Below are positions 1 to 9,209 of a DNA stretch of 64,000 bases, piece by piece; the first letter of the stretch is position 1; every line of letters begins with the position of its first letter. Source of the DNA: Amaurobius ferox. Lineage: Eukaryota > Arthropoda > Arachnida > Araneae > Amaurobiidae. The translations under genes were made by a program, and so were the position numbers. The stretch covers positions 7,798,149 through 7,862,148 of the forward strand of contig OX578142.1 of the NCBI GenBank assembly GCA_951213105.1, written 5' to 3'. The notes beneath the pieces were generated by a model. The model did no database searches, was not told the origin of the DNA, and worked only from the letters and a program-made list of their open reading frames with translations.

Positions 1-574
1 GTTTCAGTATGTAGATGCACAGAATTTAAGCAAAAATAAAGTAGTTTTAGGACGGATACAACACTCAATATGAATTAAAAAGAACTTAAAAAAATCACGA
101 TTTTGAAACAAGATGGATGCCATATATCATTTTGAAGTGGGTCATGTGATCGTTTCATATCATGGTCACGTGATCGTTTCATATAAGAGGTGTAATTATT
201 ATTTTAATTTTTATTTAAAAATCTACTGAATATATTTTGCTGAATTTTTTTTTATATACTTTATGGAACAATTTGAATATTACCTAAAATTTTCGAAGCA
301 ATTTGTGAATTTTAAATCCGCTTAAAAAATGTTTGAAAAATTAGGTCCCATAGGGCTCAATGTATTTCATTTTTTCGACCCGGGTTCAATCCAAAACTAA
401 TTGGGTGATATTATTCATTTATATTCCCATAGGTTCTACAGACTGTCTGAACAACATACTAAAATTTCATTTTGATTAAGTCATTTTTACGGCAGTTATC
501 GTGCTAACGGACAGACAGACAGACAGAATGAACAAAGTCATAAACACTTTTCAACTTTGTTGTAAAGTATTAAA
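1..574 (+). repeat. Dispersed repeat A, copy 1 (window edge)
   Basis: This stretch is nearly the same as 44,592-45,164, and its right part also matches 43,545-43,911. Shared landmarks in order are GTTTCAGTATGTAGATGCAC at the left, a pair of GTCACGTGATC-type boxes near 146-175, the line beginning AGGTCCCATAGG near 341, and a right end with GACAGACAGACAGA followed by TTGTAAAGT. No reading frame is recognisable. It abuts the Polinton coding region directly, so it replaced or inserted at that element's left end. It is probably the non-coding end of some other transposon. The copy is cut by the window boundary, so its true left end may lie outside. Confidence 0.85.
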
Positions 575-580
575 AAATTA

Positions 581-843
581 TTAAGCTTTCTCTAATTCAT
601 ATTCGTATTTATCATCAATCATACCCGAATACTTAAATATACATCTACCTTTATTGATTTTATTTATTGATACATCAGAAAGTTTTCCATGTTTATTCGC
701 AAGGTGATACTCTTTTTCTTCAACTTCCACATCTAACTTTACGATTACTGAATCTCCATATTTAGTATTAATTTTTCTCAATGATATCAGATCATATTCC
801 CCAGGATTTAAATCATTTAATTTAAACGTTTTGGGATAACCTC
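581..843 (-). CDS. OB-fold-like ssDNA-binding protein of the Polinton
   Basis: An open frame of about 87 codons lies immediately after the integrase chromodomain stop on the minus strand. The pattern is a short leader, then KINTKYG followed by a hydrophobic beta strand (VIVKLDVEV), then HLANKHGKL, a short helix, and a C-terminal FKYSGMIDDKYEY. This alternating-strand plan with an 'xTKYGxxVxVxL' core resembles small single-stranded DNA-binding OB-fold proteins seen beside Polinton replication genes. The assignment comes from pattern memory and was not tested by a search. No ATG is present at its 5' end, and the first usable codon overlaps the integrase stop, so the start may have been lost or may have been read by frameshift from the integrase. 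A role in replication would fit, but this is inference. Confidence 0.5.
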
Positions 844-1918
844 TCAATCTTCTTCCACTGTATCGTATAAATCAGATGTCCAGCTATTAAATTCATCTGG
901 ATATCCTAACCATTTTACAAAATATTTATTTCCTATCTTTTTTATGATTTTTTCAATTTTATATATACATCATCTTTTTTATTATATTTTACCATTTCAT
1001 TTTCATAAAAAGTTCCTTCAATTTCTTTACTGTTTAAATCTTTTAATCGATAAGTAATAGGATCTGTTTTTAATACTTCAGATACTATAAAAATCTCTTC
1101 AGTAAATGTAGAATCATCTACTTTCCTGAATGTTTTTTTAATTATTGATATTCTAACACTATCCCCTATCTTAAATTTAGGTTTTTTCATGATCTTTTTA
1201 GTATATAAATTTTTATAAACTAGAGATTCATTATCGTCTCGACTAGCCTCAACAGGTGTCATTTTTATAGATCTATGATATGAATTGTTATAATTTTTAA
1301 GTAATTTGGGTAATACATCAATATATCTTTTAGTATTGTTAGCGTGCATATATTTTATAATTTTTTCTCTTATACTTCTATTAAATCTCTCAGCTATTGC
1401 AGATTTTATTTCTTTATTATAAGTCGTAAACAAACATAAGTCGTATTCAAAGATAATAATATTCAAAGATAATGTATATTATTATCTTTGAATAATTTTT
1501 GTGTAACTTTTCCTGTAAATTCAGTACCTTCATCTGTCAAAATGAATTTTGGCTTTCTTTCTTTAAAAACTTGTTTGAAACCTTGTACCACTTCTTCAGA
1601 TGTTTTTCTTTTTATTTGGAAAACCCAAGCATATTTATTAAAAGCATCTATAACTGTTAACAAATAATTAGTTCCATCTTTATATTTGCTATAATTTTTT
1701 ATAAATAACAAATCATCATCAAATTGATTATTACTGTTTGGAACATAAACTCTCCTTCTTTTAAATTTACGAATGACAGGTTTATATCTAGTATATACAT
1801 CTTGTTCATGTAAAAATTCTTCAACATTAGGTAATCCTGTTTTTCTTTTCAATTCTTGAATATCACAATAACCTATTTCTGGATTATAATATGTCTCTTT
1901 TAACTCTTTAATCCTAAA
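844..1918 (-). pseudogene. Polinton integrase (rve, DDE) with C-terminal chromodomain, frameshifted
   Basis: This is the element's integrase, which would join the linear DNA ends to host DNA. The N-terminal part (about 1,463-1,905) has YYNPEIGY, an HTH-like segment, then the catalytic core with LLTVIDAFNKYAWV (first Asp) and ILTDEGTEF (second Asp). After a frameshift near 1,465 the frame continues with AERFNRSIREK, which supplies the catalytic Glu, and a C-terminal SH3-like region (FKIGDSVRIS). A second frameshift near 942 leads into a chromodomain, recognisable as KYFVKWLGYP followed by SWTSDLYD, ending at 844. A chromodomain after an rve core is typical of Polinton integrases. No convincing ATG is found upstream, and the 5' end overlaps the zinc-ribbon gene by about 20 bp. 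Two frameshifts make it non-functional. Confidence 0.92.
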
Positions 1919-2376
1919 AAAGTATTCTTTTTACTTCCACAAATTGTACAAATACCTTTTCCAACTGGTTTATTATTTTTAGAAGTAGTTTCATAATAAT
2001 TTTTAGTTTCGGTTTTCTTTTTACACTTGACACAATACATATTAGGAGATATTCCTAACCCAAAAGTTTTTTTAGCTTTAATAATAGGTTTAATAATTCC
2101 TCTATCTAATCTTTCTCGAAATGTTGGATCTTATATTGCATTTAAATCATATATTAATTCTTGATCAACAACATGTCTCTGTTTTGTATCTTTTGTTTTA
2201 CTATAAGAAATATCATGTTTTTTACATGCTTTATCAACTTTATTTATTCCAGGATCACCTCTTTTTAATCTTTTTTCTAATTTTGTAAATGGACCACAAT
2301 ATTGATATCCTGGTAAATGCATTTCTGGAGGATTTATTTTATCTTGTAACCATCCAACAATATCACCACCTTTCAT
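1900..2376 (-). pseudogene. Phospholipase A2-like / zinc-ribbon protein with one in-frame stop
   Basis: The 159-codon frame starts at ATG 2,376 inside AATAAATG and is broken only by a TAA at 2,131-2,133. Residues about 20-30 give the calcium-loop pattern YQYCGPFT. Residues about 48-60 give DKACKKHDISYS, the catalytic His-Asp pair of the PLA2 fold as used in parvovirus VP1 and in Polintons. After the stop the same frame gives RERLDRGIIKP and then a small zinc ribbon, YCVKCKKKT followed by GICTICGSKK. In virus particles such a PLA2 domain would help membrane passage, and the ribbon is a common partner in Polintons. It lies between the integrase and the hydrophobic gene with no spacer, suggesting co-expression. 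The single stop could be a recent decay event. Confidence 0.85.
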
Positions 2377-2774
2377 TTATTTAGGATGAATAAATTTATA
2401 TCCATTCAATTGCATTTGTTTCACATATTTTTCAACTGGAATAAATTTTAAACTTTTTATGAAGTCCTTTTCTCGCATATAAATTTCTTCTTCTGTCATA
2501 TCCTTAGCTTTAAACGAATTAATGAGTTCTTTATAAAAATTATGACAATGTCTATATTCTTCTTTCCTTTCTGCTATTTTTAATGCAAGATCAATAACTT
2601 CTACTATACCAACCGATAAACTTAAAAAAGCAAGCGGAAGAAAGGCAATAGCTGATAAACCCGTTCCACTTAGGATGACTTTGCTTATTGATAATGAAAT
2701 ACTTATCTTTTGATACAAATTTCTACTGTTTCTGTAAACATACAATCTTCTTTCTAAATATTCTTCCGTTTCAT
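2377..2774 (-). pseudogene. Small hydrophobic (membrane-type) Polinton protein
   Basis: The ATG at 2,774 lies in TATATAAATG. A one-base frameshift soon after it moves the reading into the long frame running to 2,377 (122 residues open). That frame has an amphipathic start, a clear hydrophobic block (SGTGLSAIAFLPLAFLSLSV) with one or two membrane-spanning stretches, and a charged helical tail (MTEEEIYMREKDF). No named family is recognised. Its place between ATPase and PLA2-like gene, with a start two bases ahead of the next gene's ATG, makes it part of the left-arm transcription unit. It could be a minor virion or membrane-interacting protein; this is inferred from hydrophobicity only. Confidence 0.65.
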
Positions 2775-2808
2775 TTATATAGGATCAAATTTTTTTTCTG
2801 TATCTCAT

Positions 2809-3462
2809 TTATGGATTCACTAAATCTAACATTAAAAAATCGTATTGTTTTTGAACACTTTTATTATATATTTGTTTGAATTCTTCAGTACTTAATTTAC
2901 CATCTATCTCTCTTATAATCTGTTGAATTAATTTCTTTTGGTTGTAGATTGAAAAATATAAAGTAATTACAGTTCTTTTTATATTGATAGGAGTTGAATA
3001 ATATGACTGTGATAAATAATAGATGCGTTTTTCTTTCTACCTCTGATAAATAATTCCTGAATGGTTTTTTATCTTTCTCAGTCACACAATCATCAAAAAT
3101 AACTAAATTCTTTAATGTAGGATTTAAATCATCTACAGTAATACTTCTTTTTTGTATTTATCATATAATCCTAATAATGTTTTCTTATTCTTTTTACATT
3201 TCAAAATGTCTTCTCTTTCTATATCTTCAAACAATGTATATATTTCTTGTAATTTAGAATATTTAGGTTCGTATAAATCTTTTGCACATATATATAGTGC
3301 ATCAAAATTTAAAAAATCATTAATCATATTTAACAGTAAATTTGTTTTACCTGAACCTGAAGGCCCTGTTATAAGCAATCTAAATGGATGTTTAGGTAAC
3401 AAAGGATGTTGATTAGGATCAGATAACTCATCTGGTTCCGTGTAATCTTTAATTTTTATCAT
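2809..3462 (-). pseudogene. Polinton DNA-packaging ATPase (FtsK/HerA type), frameshifted
   Basis: The ATG at 3,462 follows TATATAA. The first 109 codons are open and contain HPFRLLITGPSGSGKTNLL, a Walker A loop (GPSGSGKT) at about residues 33-40. After a frameshift near 3,133 the sequence continues with NLVIFDDCVTEKDKKPF, the Walker B strand ending in DD, and then the RGRKKN-type region typical of Polinton and virophage packaging ATPases. The latter alternates between frames around 2,950-3,060, so several indels are present. The C-terminus (YDFLMLD) ends at TAA 2,809. The family is about 220 residues, which matches this span. It would pump DNA into capsids. It is the first gene of the leftward arm and faces the coiled-coil gene across a 73-bp divergent promoter. 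Confidence 0.9.
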
Positions 3463-3535
3463 TTATATAACAATAAAAAATATTCTACTCGCTGTAAAAA
3501 ATATTCTACTCGCTATAAAAATTAATATTATATAA
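3463..3535. promoter_or_regulatory. Divergent promoter between ATPase and coiled-coil genes, with a 19-bp direct repeat
   Basis: This 73-bp spacer is the only place in the element where two genes face away from each other. It contains two exact 19-bp copies of AAAAAATATTCTACTCGCT at 3,475-3,493 and 3,496-3,514, a 21-bp period close to two helical turns. Each flank carries TATATAA joined to the ATG of the adjacent gene (minus at 3,462, plus at 3,536). I infer a shared upstream activator site serving both arms. No experimental or database support was consulted. Confidence 0.6.
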
Positions 3536-4299
3536 ATGAACAAATTAGAAAAAGAACGAAAACACAAGTTTATAAAGCAAATAAAAGATTCAATTAAATT
3601 AGTAAAATTAGAAAAAGAAATAAGAAAGAATAGTGAAGATCAACTAAAAGAAAAATTAGGTATTCAAAAAACCTTAGAGGAATTTCATAAACCGGTCACT
3701 CAAGAAATTGAAAAATATGAAAAATCAAATAAAGAGGTTGTAAAAAGTATTCAAAATGCTGTAGAAAATATTTCATTTCCACCTCTTGATTACACATCAG
3801 ATGTTAAACAATTGATGGATAGAGCAGAAGGAAAAATTACATTTTACAGTGATAAATTTATGGATATACCGTTTATCAAAAAAGAAAATTTAGAATTACC
3901 TTCTGATCTTATAAATAAATCTAAAAAAGATCTTGATAAAGTAATAGCAATAGCTAAAGAAAAGCGAGATACATATAAAAGAATGAAAGGAACTAATGCT
4001 GAAAATTATAACTATTCTAAAGCTGAAAGTGATCTAGAAGAAATTAAGGAATCAGATTATAAAATGGAAATGATGAAAAAATATATCCACGTCTTGCATC
4101 TCATGAATGAGGCTAAACTTTGGTTTGGTGAAGGTATAGATAAAAAGGATGTATTATCAGATTTAACAGAAAAAATATGTAATGGAAGTAAATCAAAGAA
4201 ATTGTATAATCAAGTAGTTTATTGTTAGATATGTTATTAAAAAATGGAGAAATGACTTACAATGATGTACAATGATATTATAAACAATTTCTCCTATAA
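3536..4299 (+). pseudogene. Coiled-coil structural protein of the Polinton right arm
   Basis: The start is ATG 3,536 in TATATAAATG. The first 230 codons are open and very Lys/Glu rich with long heptad-like helices (residues about 1-75 and 125-200). A one-base shift near 4,226 leads to a natural-looking end, LLKNGEMTYNDVQ, and a stop at 4,297-4,299, with one TGA inside. Lys/Glu-rich proteins of this size open the structural arm in many Polintons, where they are thought to be virion or core components. I see no catalytic motif. The gene ends four bases before the next TAAATG. Confidence 0.7.
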
Positions 4300-4302
4300 T
4301 AA

Positions 4303-4693
4303 ATGATAAAAAATAAAGTTTATTTAAATGAAGGTCAAAAAAATAAACTTCAATCAGCTTTTAGAAATAAAGAACTAACATTACAAATCTAGATAAATCT
4401 AAAACTCCTAATCATGAGATGTATTTAACTAAAACTCAAATTAATCATATTAATGATGGAAAAAGAATTACTATCAGTAAAACGCAATTAGATAAAAACG
4501 GAGGATTTTTACCATTTCTTGCAGCACTTATACCCTCTTTAATAACTGCTGCTAAATTTGCAGTTCCAGAATTAGCAACAGGTGCTTTATCTGGATTAGC
4601 TAGTTCAACTGTACAAAAAAAGATGAAAGGATCTGGGGGGGGGGAAAACGTGGAAAGGGGATATATCAACCTTGGGAATTAGTAACAAAATGA
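4303..4693 (+). pseudogene. pX/adenovirus core-like small protein
   Basis: It starts at ATG 4,303 (TAATAAATG). The N-terminus reads as a basic segment (KVYLNEGQKNKLQ). After a frameshift near 4,380 it has YLTKTQINHINDGKR and ISKTQLDKNGG, then a hydrophobic glycine/alanine stretch (FLPFLAALIPSLITAAKF followed by ATGALSGLASS) and a lysine/glycine tail. A ten-base G run at 4,635-4,644 causes a second frameshift. The corrected frame ends in TGA 4,691-4,693, overlapping the protease ATG (ATGA). The order 'KTQ...SKTQ...hydrophobic...KKMKG' is the usual look of the small Polinton protein compared with adenovirus pX/pVI precursors. It probably is processed by the neighbouring protease and acts in the virion core or in membrane disruption. 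Confidence 0.75.
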
Positions 4694-5130
4694 TTGAAGA
4701 AAATATGAAGAATGAAAAAGGATATAGAGGTGTATTTACCTCCGATTTATTACCTAAAACAATAGATAAATTTGAAAATGGAATCATTAATTTAGATGTA
4801 TCAACAGGTCCTGGAACTCATTGGGTTTGTTAGTATAATGATCCTAAATATAAATATGTGGAATATTTTGATCCGTTTGGTAAATATGACAATATGAAGA
4901 AAGACTATATTCCTAAAAATATTAAAACATTTCTTGTTACATCGAATAAAAAACCAAAAACAGGTCATAATGATAGTTTTTTACAGAAACCTACATCTGT
5001 GAAATGTGGTTTATTTTGTATGAAATATATAAGAGAAGGGAATGAAGGTAAATCACCTTAAAATGTTCTCAAATCATTTCCTACACAAAAACCCAGTGAC
5101 TATAATGAAAATTTTGTTCTGTATAAATGA
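4690..5130 (+). pseudogene. Adenovirus-type maturation cysteine protease, two in-frame stops
   Basis: This 146-codon frame runs from ATG 4,690 to TGA 5,128-5,130 and is interrupted by TAG at 4,831 and TAA at 5,059 with no frameshift. It shows the adenain triad: His in GPGTHWVC (about residue 43), an acidic residue in the following strand near VEYFDPFG, and the catalytic Cys in SVKCGLFCMKYI (about residue 110). INLDVSTGPGTHW is the typical entry to the catalytic His. The product would cleave capsid precursors. Its ATG overlaps the previous gene's TGA and its own TGA overlaps the ATG of the penton gene, so the three are translationally close. The first stop falls right after the catalytic His, so this copy is inactive. 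Confidence 0.9.
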
Positions 5131-6123
5131 TAATATTAAAATCTGAAGGTCATGAGAAATCAGAGGAATTTACTGTAAATTTTATTACACCTCTAAAATT
5201 AAAAAAATTAGCTTTACAGTCATTTTCTATGGAAGTTTCATGGTTTAATATAAGTGAGAATTATGGAAATAACATATTTAGAATATATAAATTAGGCACA
5301 GATATAACAATTGTTATCTCAAATGGTAATTATACTATAAGAAGTTTAAATGAGTATATGATAAAAATATTTGGTGAGGATCCACCTGTGAAATTTGGTA
5401 TTATTGAAGCAAGACAAAGAATATCTATTAAACTGAAAAAAGGTTGACTAATTGATTTTACAAAAAGTAACTTTCATAAAATTATAGGCTTTTTAAAACC
5501 GACATATGGAAGTTATGATGAAGAAACAGAGGTAGAAGGTGAACATATAGTTAATATATCCAACAGAAATGATAATATTTATATTCACTGTGATGTTGTT
5601 GTTGAAACCCAGACCGTCCGACCTACCAGAAAGGTGTAAGGTAACTGTTTGGATGGTCGGGAAGTGCCTCTCAATTTGGGCCGGAACTCAGTGGGGGAGG
5701 CATCCACAGGGACCGTACCCTCCTTCCCCTACCACCAACCTCTCGGAAGGACTTTCGGACCCACATGTTTAACGTGATCGTACTCCGCATGAACACGGCG
5801 GCCGTTTTGGCAGTGGCTGGAATCGAACCTGGGCCTACCGAGTGCAACTCCAGCACGCTAACCAATGGGCTACCGCGCCCCACTGTGATGTTGTAAAAGG
5901 ATCTTTAATAAATCAATATAATACAGAAGTCATATATTCTTTCACTAATAAAAACCCTCCAGGTAGTATAATTTCAAAAGAATTTAATAATTGGATATAT
6001 TATCCTGTTAAAACGGATCCTGTTGAAAGAATAAAAATGAGGATTCCTAATCAAAAAGGTGAATTAATTGATTTAAATAAAGGAGCTGTAGAATTTAATT
6101 TTATACCTATTTTTTCTTCATAA
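5127..6123 (+). pseudogene. Minor capsid (penton, single jelly-roll) protein split by a SINE
   Basis: It starts at ATG 5,127 in TATAAATG. The N-terminal half (to 5,447, one TGA at 5,445) and the segment to 5,599 contain the beta-strand-rich region with LQSFSMEVSWFNIS and IYIHCDVV. A 281-bp SINE then interrupts. After it the frame resumes with the same CDVV codons, followed by GSLINQYNTEVIYSF and a C-terminal IDLNKGAVEFNFIPI ending at 6,121-6,123. Removing the SINE plus one 14-bp duplication (295 bp) restores the original phase, showing that the gene was continuous when the SINE inserted. The position between protease and major capsid gene is the standard one for the Polinton penton. Confidence 0.85.
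5600..5880 (-). mobile_element. tRNA-derived SINE inserted in the penton gene
   Basis: Read on the minus strand, it begins with a tRNA-like head: an A box in TAGCCCATTGGTTAGCG and a B box GGTTCGATTCC about 35 bases later. A roughly 200-bp body follows, ending in a short (GTT/AAC) repeat. Perfect 14-bp target duplications CACTGTGATGTTGT flank it at 5,586-5,599 and 5,881-5,894. Other copies lie at 52,002-52,287, 39,172-39,435 and 21,153-21,445. The duplications are still identical, so this insertion is much younger than the surrounding Polinton decay. Confidence 0.95.
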
Positions 6124-6127
6124 ATAA

Positions 6128-6295
6128 ATGAATAAACATAGATTATATAGAAAAAGTAAAAAAATACAGGGATTTTTTAAGGTTTTGTTGAAAACTGAAC
6201 CTATTATTGAAGACCAAACATTTGTACGGAATAAATTAAATGAAATATTTTCTATGAAAAAGAAAGGAGGTGGTTTAAAAATTCTTCCGAAATAA
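6128..6295 (+). CDS. Small basic Polinton protein (55 residues)
   Basis: An intact 56-codon frame starts at ATG 6,128 (AAATAAATG) and ends at TAA 6,293-6,295, directly touching the ATG of the major capsid gene. It is rich in Lys and Arg, with HRLYRKSKK near the start and MKKKGGGLKILPK at the end. The GGG-containing basic tail resembles the tail of the pX-like protein upstream and could be a protease-processed core peptide. No named family is recognised. The conserved start signature and tight packing support it as a true gene despite its small size. Confidence 0.6.
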   Translation: MNKHRLYRKSKKIQGFFKVLLKTEPIIEDQTFVRNKLNEIFSMKKKGGGLKILPK

Positions 6296-7630
6296 ATGCA
6301 AAGGATTTATGATTTGAGTGATACTCATTATTATCATAATGATCATATTAAAAGTTATGAATTAAGAGAAATTCATCCAAAAGAACATAGTTCAGATGAG
6401 AATGCCACCTATGTTTTTCATATTAATGATAGATACTAAAGCAAAAATTTTATATTCTAGAGTATATCTTGAACAAAAATTAAAAATTGCAAAACATGAT
6501 AAAACATCCATAGCAAACGAAAATGTTTGTCTGGTAAATGGTGGTGGTTTTATCAAAACTTTAAAAGTACATATAGGAGATACCGAAATTGAATCAAATT
6601 TTTCAATCATGAATCATGCTTTAAAATTAACTCTTTATACTCCTGATTATACAACATCAGAAGCTCAAGATGAATTTTTTTATCTAGATACAGCTGATTC
6701 AGCTGACCGAAAAGAGTTAAAATATGAGGGTACTTTACAAGATACTCTAAAATAACTGATTTTTTTAATAATTTGAAAATGAATAAAGATTATAACGAAG
6801 GATTCGCAAAGAGATGGGAACTAACGAAAGATAGCAATGTCATTAAAATATGGACACCTTTAAAAGATATAATCGATTTCTTTAGAGAATATGAAAAGGT
6901 AATTTCTGGTTTTGAAGTGAAAATAGAAATTCACAGAAATGAAAATAAGAATATGATATATACTGATGTCGAAAATGTTAATTATAAGGTAGTAGTTGAA
7001 GGTTTAACCTTGCATTTACCTTATATAGAATTTAAAAATTCTGCAGAAAGCGTGTTTATGGAATCATTTTTATCTGAAAAAGATATAGAGGTAAATTGGG
7101 ATCGATATAAATTTAAGATGGTAGGTCTCTATAAAAGTAATAGTGGATCTGTCACAGCTACAACAGGCTCCGATGAAGTTTTAGGTGTCTATGTTATTCC
7201 TCAGTATGTTGAAAGAGATGATAATTATGAAAAAAATAATATGATATTTGATAATATAGATATGACTGAATGCTGGTTGATGATTAATAATAGACAAATT
7301 CCTCTTATGCGTTACAAAACGAATTTTACCAATAAAGATTATAATAGAGTGTATGAAGCTCTTTTACATGCAGGATTAAATGATATTAATACAGAAATGG
7401 GATGTTTGATAAATAAGAAGAATTTTGGAGAAATGTAAACTATTTTTTATTTTGACTTATCAAATCATGAAAACTATACCGATTTAAATAATTTAGATAT
7501 TGAATTTAATTGGGAGAGATTAATGAATACTCAAAAAGAATATAAGTTTTATATTTTTAAAGAAAGAAAGAGGTGTTTTATAAATTTGAAAAATAAAACT
7601 ATAACAATGGTTAAGAGTTTAAAATCATAA
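6296..7630 (+). pseudogene. Major capsid protein (double jelly-roll), broken in three places
   Basis: It starts at ATG 6,296 in AATAAATG with the usual Polinton capsid opening, QRIYDLSDTHYYHND and SYELREIHP. The first frame stops near 6,438; the next open part (LEQKLKIAKHDKTSIANENVC region to 6,755) carries the first jelly roll. A further frameshift near 6,755 leads to 6,773-7,438, with FAKRWELT, KIWTPLKDIIDFFREYEKVI and YVIPQYVERDD. Then a TAA at 7,436 is followed in the same frame by IFYFDLSNHENYTDLN, which matches the conserved C-terminal strand. The total is about 440 codons, close to the family's normal size. The exact end around 7,630 is uncertain. It would form the hexagonal capsomers of the putative particle. 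Confidence 0.85.
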
Positions 7631-7646
7631 AATTAATGCTATAATA

Positions 7647-8514
7647 AATGAGTGTTTATTATCCACCTTATGATGATCAAATGAAAGAAGGGCCTATTGG
7701 ACCTCCTGGTATAGGTTTTTAATTAATGGATGATGGAAATTATGATATGGAAAATAGAATTTTAAAAAATTGTGAAAATCCTATAGATGATTTAGATTTA
7801 ACCACTAAAAGTTTCGTTTTGAATAAAATAGAGAATAATCATTTTGAATTGAGAGATCTTATAGAAACTAAATATGATAAGGATTTTTTATCCTTTACTG
7901 AAGAAACAGGTAAGAGAATTAGATGAAACAACTTTACATTCTTCAGAAGGAAAATCTTACGATGCAAAAGATAAAAGAATAGGAAATGTAGCAGATCCTA
8001 AAGATGATAAAACTGTTGTGAATAAAAGATATTTTGAAAAAAATTCGTATTACAGAATGATAAATTTGATGCAAAAAATAAAAGAATAGGTAATGTAGCA
8101 GGCCCAAAATATGATAAAGATGCTGTCAATAAAATATATTTAGATACTAGAGATATCTGGATTACCATAGAAGATGATTTTCTTATTTTTACAGATGGAG
8201 AATTTACAAAAGTAAATTTCAATATGATGAGTTCTAAATTACTGGATCAAGAGATGCGATTAACTACAGATATGTATATGAAAATTTCCATATATATAGC
8301 TATATATGATACAGTAGAAAGTAAATATATATATGATAAAAGTCCACTGATATCACTAGAAATCAATGGTAAGGAAATTTTAAATGCTAATACAGATACA
8401 GTAACCTGTTTTGCTTATGGTAAACGTGATGATATCATCACATTATGGATAAAATCCGATGGTAAATCAAACACTTTAAAACCTTATATGCATATTGAAA
8501 AAATCCCTTTCTAA
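7647..8514 (+). pseudogene. Collagen-like / fibre-like attachment protein
   Basis: ATG 7,647 lies in TAATAAATG. The protein opens with VYYPPYDD and a short collagen-type stretch (GPIGPPGIG). After a TAA at 7,720 the same frame runs to 7,926, and frameshifts near 7,920 and 8,050 lead on to 8,514. Two copies of a tail-fibre motif are visible: YDAKDKRIGNVADPKDD with VVNKRYF, and FDAKNKRIGNVAGPKYD with AVNKIYLD. This 'KRIGNVADPxDDxxAVNKxY' unit is well known in phage and adenovirus-like shafts. The C-terminal 110 residues (from about 8,170) form a beta-rich head with no clear match. A trimeric receptor-binding fibre is the most natural reading. Confidence 0.7.
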
Positions 8515-8531
8515 AATACGTTCACCAATAA

Positions 8532-9182
8532 ATGGATATTGATTGGAATGCATTTTCCAGAAATAATTTATCTGAAGATGTAATTAGAAATCTTAAAGAT
8601 CATGTAAATTGGGATTTAATTTTTCAATATTCATCACTGTCTGATTCTTTTATTGAAGAATTTGCTCAACCTGATGATTGGTCTAAAATTTCTAGATATC
8701 AAAAATTATCAGAAGATTTTATAGAAAAATGTAAAGATAAAGTAGATTGGGAAAACATTTCTCATTATCAAACTTTAAGTAACGAATTTATCATAAAATT
8801 TTCTGATCATTTAGATTTATATAAAGTATCAATGTTTCAAAATCTTTCAGAAGATACCATGAGAGTATTAAAAGATGATTTAAATTGGATGTATATAGCT
8901 AGATATCAAACATTTAGTGAAAATTTTATAGAAGAATTTATGGATAAATTAAATTTTTGTTATTTGATTAAATACAAATTTGATCTATTACTTGATCACT
9001 TTTTTAATGTTTATTGGAAAAAAATACAAGCTATACAAATGAGTGAATTAAATAAAAAGTTTGGTCATCATGAAATAGAACCTTACAGAGAAAAAATCAT
9101 TGAAGAGATTTGTGAAGTTAAAAAAGTCTTGAGAGAATGTGTTTATTTTTTGAGACAATTAACTAACAAAGATGAAAAATAA
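8532..9182 (+). CDS. Protein with six 23-residue DW-type repeats
   Basis: An intact 216-codon frame starts at ATG 8,532 (AATAAATG). Residues about 12-150 contain six tandem units of 23 residues with the pattern LSxxFIxxFxxxxDWxxISxYQ, the clearest being LSEDFIEKCKDKVDWENISH. The remaining 65 residues are a charged helical tail with an HHEIEPYREKIIEEICEVKK region. Similar repeats occur in proteins of large DNA viruses (mimivirus- and iridovirus-type genomes), where their role is unclear. It is one of the few undamaged genes in the element. It is not part of the usual Polinton core set and may be an accessory, host-interaction gene. Confidence 0.75.
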   Translation: MDIDWNAFSRNNLSEDVIRNLKDHVNWDLIFQYSSLSDSFIEEFAQPDDWSKISRYQKLSEDFIEKCKDKVDWENISHYQTLSNEFIIKFSDHLDLYKVSMFQNLSEDTMRVLKDDLNWMYIARYQTFSENFIEEFMDKLNFCYLIKYKFDLLLDHFFNVYWKKIQAIQMSELNKKFGHHEIEPYREKIIEEICEVKKVLRECVYFLRQLTNKDEK

Positions 9183-9209
9183 ATATTTTATAATAATGTT
9201 TCTAAATAA

